Shown: positions 1 through 5,007, counted from the first letter of the stretch. The stretch: 5,007 nt of DNA from Pseudomonadales bacterium (GCA_028822125.1 JAPKEK010000256.1:1-5007); one strand, 5' to 3'. Numbers and translations are program-made. The notes: generated by a model not told the origin, from the letters alone.

Positions 1-333
1 GGCACCCACCAGTAAAACCATTAGGAGGAAGATACCGCCAAGCAGGAAAGTGATCTGTAACGGCTCCCGGCCATCCAGCAGCTCGACCAGCGGCAGGAAG
101 AAAAACGGCAGAACCGCTGAACTACTCCTCTCAACCTGGCCCAGAACCACATAATCTACAATCAGTTTTGCCGGCCAGGGCAGGAATAAAATCCAGAATA
201 TGCTGGTCATCTGGGTCGCCGCTTTAACTGCTAACTCAAATTTATACTGAAACGAATACACCATCGCCCGGGCAATCACCTTGAGCGCCCCGGCACTATT
301 GATCTGCTCATGATTCATATCAACTTCAGACAC
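1..333 (-). CDS. ABC exporter half-transporter, N-terminal part (partial)
   Basis: This reading frame is open from a GTG at 333-331 through the left edge, so 111 codons are visible and the ATP-binding domain lies outside the window. The visible protein has a short polar N-terminus, an amphipathic elbow region, a first membrane segment around residues 40-60 ending in FLPWPAKLIVDYVVLG, then a hydrophobic outer loop with an acidic LVELLDG stretch, and the start of a second membrane segment (ITFLLGGIFLLMVLLVG). The PWPxKxIVDxVxLG pattern is typical of type IV exporter-fold ABC half-transporters. The GTG is preferred because GAGGTG (344-339, inside the last codons of the upstream gene) sits 5 bases before it; an in-frame ATG at 318-316 is the alternative. 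Only 2 bases separate it from the stop of the upstream ABC gene, implying translational coupling and a heterodimer with that protein. Substrate unknown; whether this half keeps a functional ATPase site cannot be seen. Confidence 0.85.
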   Translation of the reverse strand, partial: MSEVDMNHEQINSAGALKVIARAMVYSFQYKFELAVKAATQMTSIFWILFLPWPAKLIVDYVVLGQVERSSSAVLPFFFLPLVELLDGREPLQITFLLGGIFLLMVLLVGA

Positions 334-335
334 AG

Positions 336-2267
336 TTACACCTCATCCAATTCAGCAGCTACAAAACGGCTGAACGGCCCGGAGCTATCAGCGAGTTCCT
401 GGTAAGTGCCCTGCTCCTGCACTTGACCCGATTTCAGATAGACAATCTGGTCTGCCTGACGAACCGTTGAAAGCCTATGAGTTATCAGGAAAATGGTCTT
501 ATCTGCCAATTGAGTTTTGATATTCTCTAAAATCCGGTGTTCAGTCACCACATCAAGTGAAGCGGTGGGTTCGTCCAGTATCAGCACCGGAGTCTTTTTT
601 AACAACGCTCTGGCCATTACTATCCGCTGCCGCTGACCGGAAGATAATCTGGCTGCTTTTTCACCCAGATCTGTTTGGTAACCCCGGGGAAGCTTGTCTA
701 TGAATTGCGTCGCTTCGACGACCTGAGCAGCCCAGAGGACTTCATTTTCCGTCGCTGATGGCCGGGCATAGCGAATATTTTCCATGACCGTGGTCGAGAA
801 AAGTATATTTTCCTGAGTGGCAAGCGTGATATTTTCACGAACGGAATTCTTGGTGAATTTTCGTATATCCATACCATCGATAAGTATTTCACCCTGGTCT
901 ATCTCGAAAAGGCGTAACAGCAGAAACATTAAACTGGATTTACCTGAACCGGTCGGACCGACCAAAGCGGTGATCTGACCCGCCGGAGCCTTGAAACTCA
1001 CGCCTTGAAATAAGGCCCTCTCAGGATAGCTGAAATGAACATCACGAAACTCAACATCTTTAATAACCCTCTCCAGGGGCAATGCGTCGGGCAGGTCCTG
1101 AACGGACGGCTTCAGGTCAAGCACCTGGTAAGCCCGATTCAACCCCATGGCCATATCTTGAGCCCGCCCCCACAGGGTGAACAAATCCTCCACGCTACCG
1201 CCTGCCTGTTTTGCCCGAGCCCGGGCCTGATCCTGGCCACCTAAGTTCCAGATCGCAAAACCGAAACCCAGTAACAAATCTCGCAGAAAAGTCTCAGCTC
1301 CCTGATAGGCCAGATAGGCCGCTCCCAACTCCACCACAATCAGCGGCACTGCTGTACAACAGAATATATAAAACCCATAGAATAAAAGCGTAACCCTAGC
1401 ATCATGCGATGCTAAAAAGGCATCTGCTGAAGCCGTTTCAAACGCGCCTTGACGGTTACCTTCTAGGCTATTGACCTTGACGGTTCTGATACCCTCGATA
1501 CTCTCCTGAATATTCGCTGTTAAGTCAGCGCTGGTGGTTCTCGCCTGCTTAAACTGCCGTCTCAGTGTCGGTGACAACCGCTTAGCTACCCAGAGCATGG
1601 GTAGCCAGCTGAACAGCAATATCGTACCCAGTAGTGGACTGAATGCCGTCACCACCAGAATACCCAGTAAAAAACGAATGACTCTTAAAAAGGGATCTAT
1701 CATCAGCGTCTGTAATATCTGGGTGACCATGGCACTATCCTGAAGCAGTCGGTAGATACCATCCCCTGTTTTTGCATTGTTATGGAAGTTCATAGACAGT
1801 AACTGCATCTGGCTCATAATATGAACTCTTAGCGCTTGATTAACGTTTTGCATGATCCAGACACGGTAGTAAGCAATAACATGACCCACCGCTTGGCTTA
1901 CGCCAGTCGCTATGATGGCTAGAACTAACACCGGCATAATCAATGAAGTACGTTGTTGGGTTGAGATTTCCTCGACAGTAACCCACTGCTGTGGTTCGAG
2001 AAATAACAGCGTCGCAGAAATCGCTGCAACGGGCTGATTAAGAACGACATTATTATAAATCAGCCCAAATATAATAAAACCGGTACCCGTCTCCCATAAA
2101 AAAAGAAAAATGACTGCGATAACATAGGCGCTGGCATGCCAGCGCATTGGCTGAATATACGGCCAGGCCCGTATAAATAATCCGATGACATCCTTGAAGC
2201 GTATGGCTTCAGCCTGGATCTCACCATACTGCTCTGCTGGGGAAGTTATCGAACTCGCTTGGGTCAT
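336..2267 (-). CDS. ABC exporter half-transporter, fused membrane and ATPase domains
   Basis: A complete 643-residue ABC half-transporter, close to the usual 580-650 for exporter-type proteins. It should couple ATP hydrolysis to export of an unidentified substrate across the inner membrane. Numbering from the chosen start, hydrophobic segments lie near 48-70, 109-134, 193-229 (two helices), 294-323 and 331-343. The ATPase domain carries an A-loop Tyr414, Walker A GPTGSGKSS at 437-445, Q-loop Gln485, signature LSSGQ at 541-545, Walker B VLILDEP at 561-567 with catalytic Glu566, D-loop SLD at 570-572 and switch His597, so this half looks fully catalytic. The frame extends upstream to an ATG at 2357, but the ATG at 2267-2265 is chosen because AGGAAG (2282-2277) precedes it by 9 bases and the extra 30 residues are Cys/Arg-rich and unlike a transporter start. 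It is followed 2 bases later by the second half-transporter gene, which suggests an obligate heterodimer. A role in lipid, peptide or drug export cannot be separated by sequence alone. Confidence 0.95.
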   Translation of the reverse strand: MTQASSITSPAEQYGEIQAEAIRFKDVIGLFIRAWPYIQPMRWHASAYVIAVIFLFLWETGTGFIIFGLIYNNVVLNQPVAAISATLLFLEPQQWVTVEEISTQQRTSLIMPVLVLAIIATGVSQAVGHVIAYYRVWIMQNVNQALRVHIMSQMQLLSMNFHNNAKTGDGIYRLLQDSAMVTQILQTLMIDPFLRVIRFLLGILVVTAFSPLLGTILLFSWLPMLWVAKRLSPTLRRQFKQARTTSADLTANIQESIEGIRTVKVNSLEGNRQGAFETASADAFLASHDARVTLLFYGFYIFCCTAVPLIVVELGAAYLAYQGAETFLRDLLLGFGFAIWNLGGQDQARARAKQAGGSVEDLFTLWGRAQDMAMGLNRAYQVLDLKPSVQDLPDALPLERVIKDVEFRDVHFSYPERALFQGVSFKAPAGQITALVGPTGSGKSSLMFLLLRLFEIDQGEILIDGMDIRKFTKNSVRENITLATQENILFSTTVMENIRYARPSATENEVLWAAQVVEATQFIDKLPRGYQTDLGEKAARLSSGQRQRIVMARALLKKTPVLILDEPTASLDVVTEHRILENIKTQLADKTIFLITHRLSTVRQADQIVYLKSGQVQEQGTYQELADSSGPFSRFVAAELDEV

Positions 2268-2276
2268 ACTACAGCA

Positions 2277-2282
2277 CTTCCT
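2277..2282 (-). promoter_or_regulatory. Ribosome binding site of the complete ABC gene
   Basis: AGGAAG on the minus strand lies 9 bases before the ATG at 2267-2265 and is the best Shine-Dalgarno match near any candidate start of this gene. It decides the start over in-frame ATGs at 2300 and 2357. Its first base overlaps the 3' arm of the adjacent hairpin at 2282-2299. Confidence 0.6.
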
Positions 2283-2299
2283 GCGCCTACAATGGCGCA
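2282..2299 (-). repeat. Inverted repeat/hairpin touching the ABC ribosome binding site
   Basis: Read on the minus strand, TGCGCC and GGCGCA form a perfect 6-base-pair, GC-rich stem around the 6-base loop ATTGTA. The 3' arm runs directly into the AGGAAG ribosome binding site. If transcribed it would fold just upstream of the start codon; as DNA it is an 18-base two-arm site that a dimeric repressor could bind. Either role is inference. Confidence 0.45.
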
Positions 2300-2395
2300 T
2301 ATCTTCATCGAAATAACGGCTCAAGCCATAAACTGACTGGGCACAAAGTCTGACCAATCCTGATAGGCTTGCAGGTACGGGCCAGAAACAAATTC

Positions 2396-2427
2396 AATAT
2401 ACAGGTCTTCATTCCAGAATATACAGG
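2396..2427. repeat. 10-base direct repeat at 22-base spacing in the divergent intergenic region
   Basis: AATATACAGG occurs exactly at 2396-2405 and again at 2418-2427, start-to-start distance 22 bases, about two turns of the DNA helix. The second copy ends 8 bases before the hydrolase-fold gene start. The copies sit between the divergent ABC and hydrolase genes, where a same-face tandem operator would be expected, and their position could affect hydrolase expression directly. No convincing -35/-10 pair was found in the 168-base gap (2268-2435). Confidence 0.45.
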
Positions 2428-2435
2428 CTAGACCC

Positions 2436-3182
2436 ATGAATCAATCTAAACTCATAGATGCAGACGGAGCCCAACTCAATGTTGCTATAGACGGTAGTGA
2501 TAAAGGTAAATGCGTCCTGCTATGGCATGGTGCCGCCTGTACCCTGAAAATGTGGGATCACATCGTCTCGCGTCTTAACAAGAATTATCGGTTTGTTCGA
2601 TTTGATATCAGGGGTGTCGGCGCAAGCGTTCCATGCCAAGGTAATGGCCAATACACCTTTGAGCAATATGCCCGTGATGCTGCCACTATCCTTGATAGCC
2701 TGGGTATAGACCAGTGTCATATCTGGTCTATGGCATGGGGCTCCAGAGCAGCACTGGCATTCTGCTCGCTCTACCCAGACCGAGTCCGATCAGCGGCATT
2801 ATATGATGCCAGTATTGGCCGCGCCGATGTAGTCGCGCAGAAACTAGGTCATCAGCAGGCTTTGGCCCGCCAGGCTGAAGCAGGCATCCAGGCGTTCAAA
2901 CTTCCCGAAGGCTGGAACCACCATCAAAACGATGAAACCATGCGACTGGCCATGTCCGCTGCGGCATTATTTGATCTGCCTTGTGCAGCAAAAAAACTGC
3001 TCATGCCCATCCTGGTCGCCACGGGGGATCACGATCCTAATCTCAATTCAAGCCGGGAACTGGTAACAACCGTCGCCAGTGCCAGACTTGAAGTCATGAA
3101 GAATGTGGGTCACGGCTCAGTTCTGCAAAGACCCGACCTGACGGCAACCATTTTCACCGAATTCCAGAATTCCCTGGATTGA
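2436..3182 (+). CDS. Alpha/beta-hydrolase-fold protein lacking the catalytic nucleophile
   Basis: A 248-residue single-domain alpha/beta-hydrolase-fold protein with no signal peptide, so probably cytoplasmic. The fold is shown by an oxyanion-type WHGAA at 30-34, the FDIRGVGAS stretch at 56-64 (family DxRGxGxS), the strand-helix region IDQCHIWSMAWGSRAALAF at 91-109, a TGDHDPN acid loop at 196-202 and NVGHGS at 223-228. Asp200 and His226 fill the acid and base positions. The nucleophile elbow, usually GxSxG, reads Ser98-Met99-Ala100-Trp101-Gly102, so in a gapless alignment the catalytic Ser/Asp/Cys is replaced by Ala100 (codon GCA, 2733-2735). It may be a ligand-binding pseudo-hydrolase, or a nucleophile-independent enzyme such as a lyase or decarboxylase. 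The start ATG has only a weak AGG upstream, 8 bases away. SDR1 follows after 40 bases on the same strand, suggesting a shared transcript and pathway. The fold is confident; the reaction is unknown. Confidence 0.9.
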   Translation: MNQSKLIDADGAQLNVAIDGSDKGKCVLLWHGAACTLKMWDHIVSRLNKNYRFVRFDIRGVGASVPCQGNGQYTFEQYARDAATILDSLGIDQCHIWSMAWGSRAALAFCSLYPDRVRSAALYDASIGRADVVAQKLGHQQALARQAEAGIQAFKLPEGWNHHQNDETMRLAMSAAALFDLPCAAKKLLMPILVATGDHDPNLNSSRELVTTVASARLEVMKNVGHGSVLQRPDLTATIFTEFQNSLD

Positions 3183-3210
3183 GCCACGTGCTCAATAACA
3201 ATTGTTTGAG
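3178..3210 (+). repeat. Nested inverted repeats between the hydrolase-fold gene and SDR1
   Basis: ATTGAGC (3178-3184) and GCTCAAT (3190-3196) make a perfect 7-base-pair stem around the loop CACGT, overlapping the TGA stop of the upstream gene. A third arm TTGAG (3206-3210) can also pair with CTCAA (3191-3195), and a 10-base palindrome AACAATTGTT occupies 3197-3206. The two stems share the middle arm, so they exclude each other. No T-run follows the first stem, so it does not look like a Rho-independent terminator; an mRNA processing, attenuating or protein-binding element is possible. Confidence 0.5.
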
Positions 3211-3222
3211 TAAAAGCAGCCA

Positions 3223-3960
3223 ATGACCCATCGTTCCGCTACTCATCGTTCTGTTAAGGATAAAACAATTATTATCACCGGCGCTGCCGGTGGCCTGGGA
3301 CGAGCCTGGGCTCTGGCCTTTGCCGAAGAGGGCGCCGATGTGGTCGCCGCAGATATCAACGAAAAGGACCTTGAAACACTGCCGGTACAGGGTATACGTC
3401 ACATTACCACTGACGTAACAAGCACCGAGCAACTTCAGCAGATGATCGAGTTTGCGGTTTCGCCCCATCAGCGTATTGACATCCTTTTTAATAATGCAGG
3501 GACTGCCTTTGGCCACACCCTGGAATCGGCTGCTAACGGGCTTTTCGAAAAACATATCGCCATTCACCTGTTTGCCTGCGCCAATGCCATGCGCCTGGTG
3601 ATCCCCATCATGCGGTCTCAAGGATACGGCCGCATAATCAATACAATATCAAGGAATGCAGAATTCAGCATGCCAACCACATCGGCCTATGCGGCTGCAA
3701 AAGCCGCCATGTGGGCTACCTCCAGAGTGACCGCTGCGGAAGTCAGTGATCAGGATATCCTCGTGAATATGCTCATACCCGGGCCGACTAACACGGCAAT
3801 CTGGGGTCGAGAGATGCCTCATTTGCAACACCCTGGTGCCACCATAGCTACCGCAAGAATGCTTGCCACCCTACCGGCAAACGGTCCTTCCGGCAGAGTT
3901 TTCTGGGATGAAAAAGAATATGACCTGTTTCATCCGGACAACAAGCCAGGTGATCGCTAG
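3223..3960 (+). CDS. Short-chain dehydrogenase/reductase (SDR1), 17-beta-HSD4-like
   Basis: A 245-residue classical SDR, normal length, expected to be a soluble NAD(P)-dependent alcohol/ketone oxidoreductase. It shows the Rossmann TGxxxGxG (residues 19-26), Asp44 after the second strand (favours NAD over NADP), adenine-pocket Asp64, NNAG at 90-93, and catalytic Ser143, Tyr156 and Lys160 (YAAAK), followed by Pro186-Gly187. The helix position that usually holds Asn reads IHL with His115; the peroxisomal 17-beta-hydroxysteroid/hydroxyacyl-CoA dehydrogenase type 4 family also has VHL there, and the following GYGRIIN stretch resembles the same group. This points to a hydroxyacyl-CoA, steroid-like or similar bulky substrate, as an inference. 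The C-terminus (GPSGRVFWDEKEY) is of the GPxGxVFW kind rather than the FabG-like VDGG ending. The N-terminus carries a short tandem repeat before the Rossmann strand. The ATG lacks a strong ribosome binding site, so translation may depend on the upstream hydrolase-fold gene 40 bases away. The gene ends inside the stop of SDR2. Confidence 0.93.
   Translation: MTHRSATHRSVKDKTIIITGAAGGLGRAWALAFAEEGADVVAADINEKDLETLPVQGIRHITTDVTSTEQLQQMIEFAVSPHQRIDILFNNAGTAFGHTLESAANGLFEKHIAIHLFACANAMRLVIPIMRSQGYGRIINTISRNAEFSMPTTSAYAAAKAAMWATSRVTAAEVSDQDILVNMLIPGPTNTAIWGREMPHLQHPGATIATARMLATLPANGPSGRVFWDEKEYDLFHPDNKPGDR
3226..3255 (+). repeat. Diverged 15-base tandem repeat at the start of SDR1
   Basis: Two adjacent 15-base units (3226-3240 and 3241-3255) match at 12 of 15 positions and encode THRSA then THRSV immediately after the start Met. 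All three differences are C-to-T; two are silent and one changes Ala to Val. It looks like a small in-frame duplication that lengthened the N-terminal tail ahead of the cofactor-binding strand. Confidence 0.6.
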
Positions 3961-3970
3961 GAAGCCAGGT
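3943..3970. repeat. 9-base direct repeat flanking the convergent SDR stop codons
   Basis: AAGCCAGGT occurs at 3943-3951 and 3962-3970, 19 bases start to start. The first copy encodes part of the SDR1 tail (NKPGDR) and the second, on the other strand, part of the SDR2 tail (YLAS). Between them lies the shared CTAG at 3957-3960 that supplies both stop codons. It may be chance, a small duplication, or the scar of the event that joined the genes. Confidence 0.4.
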
Positions 3971-4745
3971 AGCCGCCGTCGACAGGAATCGAAGTACCGG
4001 TTATGAAACCCGCGTCATCGGACATCAGAAAGGCAATAGTCGCGCCATATTCATCTTTGCTTTTGCCCTGCCTGGGCAGTGCCAACCAGGGTTTCCCCCT
4101 GGGTAAAGTGGCCTCCGGTGTGGTCGCATGTTCGCGATCCTGCCGGGCATGCACAGCAAGCTTTGAATCTGCAACCCCGCCTGGTTGAATGGCATTGGCT
4201 CTTATCCCATAACTGCCATAATCCACTGCTATCTGCTTAGCCAGGCCAATGACGCCGTGCTTTGACACCGTGTAGGATGCCGCGGCTCCACCTGCACCGA
4301 CGACTGAGCCGGCAATAGAAGACGTGACCACAAAAGAACCGCCACCCGCTTGCATCATGACCGGCAGGGCGTACTTGGCACACAGGAAAGGACCGGTTAA
4401 GTTCACACCCAGTACGAACTGCCAGTCTTCCAGGGTAGTTTCATGAATCCAGCCTCGCCCTGCTGTGCCCGCATTAGCCACCATGCCCCATAGGCCACCA
4501 AATTCAGCCACCGATCTCGTCACCATCAGCGCCACATCGGCTTCCCTGGAAACGTTACACTCAATAGCCAGAGCAGAGCCTCCGGCAGAGGTAATCTGAC
4601 CGGCTACCTGTTCTGCCAGTGGCGCTCTTATATCAGCAACCACCACATTGGCACCTTCTTCACCCAGCCGTAGGCAGGCACCCTTGCCGATGCCACTGCC
4701 GCCGCCAGTAACAATGACAGTCCTACCCGTGAGTCTTCTGGTCAT
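3957..4745 (-). CDS. Short-chain dehydrogenase/reductase (SDR2), FabG-like classical type
   Basis: A 262-residue classical SDR, expected to be a soluble NAD(P)-dependent oxidoreductase acting on a hydroxyl or keto group. Features in order: TGGGSGIG at 13-20; Asp38 at the end of strand 2 (NAD preference); Asn64 in ECNVS where most relatives have Asp; ANAG at 90-93; Asn115 in GVNLTG; Ser143, Tyr158 and Lys162 as the catalytic set; QPGG at 187-190; and the C-terminal signature FITGTSIPVDGG at 247-258. The Ser-to-Tyr spacing is 15 residues against 13 in SDR1, with extra Gly/Ala (VVGAGGAAAS). A polar loop at about 195-230 probably covers the substrate site. Start: AGGAG abuts the ATG and AAGGA lies 10 bases upstream (4760-4756); there is no later start codon nearby. 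It converges on SDR1 with a 4-base overlap and follows a minus-strand gene 149 bases upstream. Substrate cannot be named; FabG itself is unlikely without a fatty-acid synthesis context. Confidence 0.94.
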   Translation of the reverse strand: MTRRLTGRTVIVTGGGSGIGKGACLRLGEEGANVVVADIRAPLAEQVAGQITSAGGSALAIECNVSREADVALMVTRSVAEFGGLWGMVANAGTAGRGWIHETTLEDWQFVLGVNLTGPFLCAKYALPVMMQAGGGSFVVTSSIAGSVVGAGGAAASYTVSKHGVIGLAKQIAVDYGSYGIRANAIQPGGVADSKLAVHARQDREHATTPEATLPRGKPWLALPRQGKSKDEYGATIAFLMSDDAGFITGTSIPVDGGYLAS

Positions 4746-4760
4746 CTCCTGGTTGTCCTT

Positions 4761-4817
4761 GTTTTTTACGCATTTTTTAGCGCGCTCTTTAGCGAGGTCT
4801 TTAAGCAGTCTTAAGCG
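4761..4817. repeat. Degenerate phased T-tract repeat upstream of SDR2
   Basis: Five T-run plus A/GC units follow one another: TTTTTTACGC, TTTTTTAGCGC, CTTTAGCGA, CTTTAAGC and CTTAAGCG. The first A after each T-run falls at 4768, 4779, 4791, 4803 and 4813, steps of 11, 12, 12 and 10 bases, close to the DNA helical repeat. Phased A/T-tracts of this sort can bend DNA. The block ends 15 bases before the SDR2 start, so it lies in its 5' untranslated or core promoter region. It includes a GTCTTTAAGC/GTCTTAAGC near-duplicate and an AGCGCGCT palindrome (4779-4786). Confidence 0.45.
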
Positions 4818-4846
4818 TGCAGCCTCAGCCTATGCCGCATTCAATG

Positions 4847-4890
4847 GGCCTGACCCTTATTTAATTGCATCAACCCGGTGCTGTCAGGCC
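4847..4890. repeat. 8-base inverted repeat with 28-base spacer
   Basis: GGCCTGAC (4847-4854) and GTCAGGCC (4883-4890) are perfect inverted copies separated by 28 AT-richer bases. They lie between the stop of the minus-strand gene at the right edge and SDR2. There is no T-run after either arm, so a simple terminator is not supported; an operator pair or mRNA hairpin is possible. Confidence 0.4.
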
Positions 4891-4894
4891 TTGC

Positions 4895-5007
4895 CTAAGG
4901 ATAAGCCGCTGGCGCTACAAATCCACCCATCTGCCGGGTGATCTGCCTGGCAAACTCAATAGTGCGATGATCACGATAAGGGGCACTGATGGCCTGCAGC
5001 CCGATTG
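4895..5007 (-). CDS. C-terminal fragment of a gene, possibly an amidase-family protein
   Basis: The last 36 codons and TAG stop (4897-4895) of a minus-strand gene whose body lies beyond the right edge. The visible tail begins IGLQAISAPYRDHRTIEF, continues ARQITRQMGGF and ends VAPAAYP. The composition and lack of stops look coding. The xGLQaIs..yrD....fAr pattern resembles the C-terminal part of amidase-signature hydrolases, whose ends often read PxGLQ followed by a helix, but 36 residues are too few to be sure. It runs toward SDR2 on the same strand with a 149-base gap and no evident terminator, so the two could share a transcript. Confidence 0.5.
   Translation of the reverse strand, partial: IGLQAISAPYRDHRTIEFARQITRQMGGFVAPAAYP

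Noticed and set aside
2268..2357. A 30-residue N-terminal extension of the complete ABC protein starting at the ATG at 2357
   Set aside because: The extension is Cys/Arg-rich and unlike a transporter N-terminus, has no good ribosome binding site, and would bury the AGGAAG site and hairpin inside the coding region.
2360..2435. Sigma70 promoter for the hydrolase-fold gene, for example TTGCAG at 2369 with an AT-rich -10
   Set aside because: The spacing to the AT-rich box is about 20-21 bases and the matches are poor, so no specific promoter is claimed.
2727..2729. Ser98 as the real nucleophile of the hydrolase-fold protein
   Set aside because: Making Ser98 the nucleophile puts Ile96 and Ala100 at the two Gly positions and requires a two-residue shift of the following helix, whereas Ala100 gives a gapless match with Gly102 in place. 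It stays a minor alternative.
3178..3210. Rho-independent terminator after the hydrolase-fold gene
   Set aside because: The stem is not GC-rich and no T-run follows it; the next bases are AACAATTG.
3154..3621. A 155-codon open frame on the minus strand opposite SDR1
   Set aside because: It lies almost entirely antisense to the clearly coding SDR1 and its predicted protein shows no recognisable motif; it is most likely a shadow.
4761..4778. T-runs at 4762-4767 and 4773-4778 as terminator tails
   Set aside because: No stable GC stem precedes them on the plus strand, and on the minus strand they are A-runs just upstream of the SDR2 start.
4648..4941. A 97-codon plus-strand open frame opposite the SDR2 start
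   Set aside because: It is Pro/Ser/Leu-rich low-complexity sequence antisense to SDR2 and the intergenic repeats, and overlaps the tail of the right-edge gene.

Overview
This 5 kb window looks like a proteobacterial chromosome segment. By eye, base composition is close to 50% GC, genes are tightly packed, and Shine-Dalgarno-like sites precede several starts. The gene content (exporter halves, an alpha/beta-hydrolase-fold protein, two short-chain dehydrogenases) fits a free-living, metabolically versatile gammaproteobacterium, but that assignment is an inference from general appearance. No rRNA, tRNA, CRISPR array, transposase or phage gene was seen.

Layout from left to right. On the minus strand, 1-333 is the N-terminal part of one ABC exporter half-transporter, running off the left edge. 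Directly upstream of it is a complete second half-transporter (336-2267). The two are almost certainly co-translated and form a heterodimeric exporter of unknown substrate. A 168-base divergent control region (2268-2435) carries a hairpin against the ABC ribosome binding site and a 10-base direct repeat at 22-base spacing. On the plus strand follow an alpha/beta-hydrolase-fold protein (2436-3182) and a short-chain dehydrogenase/reductase (SDR1, 3223-3960), separated by 40 bases holding nested inverted repeats. SDR1 meets a second, FabG-like SDR (SDR2, 3957-4745, minus strand) tail to tail: both stop codons lie in one CTAG. Upstream of SDR2 is a 149-base gap with phased T-tract repeats and a long-armed inverted repeat, then the C-terminal end of another minus-strand gene (4895-5007).

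How the genes may work together: the hydrolase-fold protein and SDR1 are probably one transcription unit, and with SDR2 they suggest oxidoreductive catabolism or modification of a small hydrophobic alcohol, ketone or acyl compound. The divergent exporter could move a related compound, but nothing in the sequence fixes a substrate.

The most notable point is that the hydrolase-fold protein has Ala100 where the catalytic nucleophile belongs, while the acid and histidine positions are kept. It is therefore either a pseudo-hydrolase or binding protein, or an enzyme that does not need a nucleophile. The rest of the window is fairly ordinary accessory metabolism; I found no convincing complete novel system.
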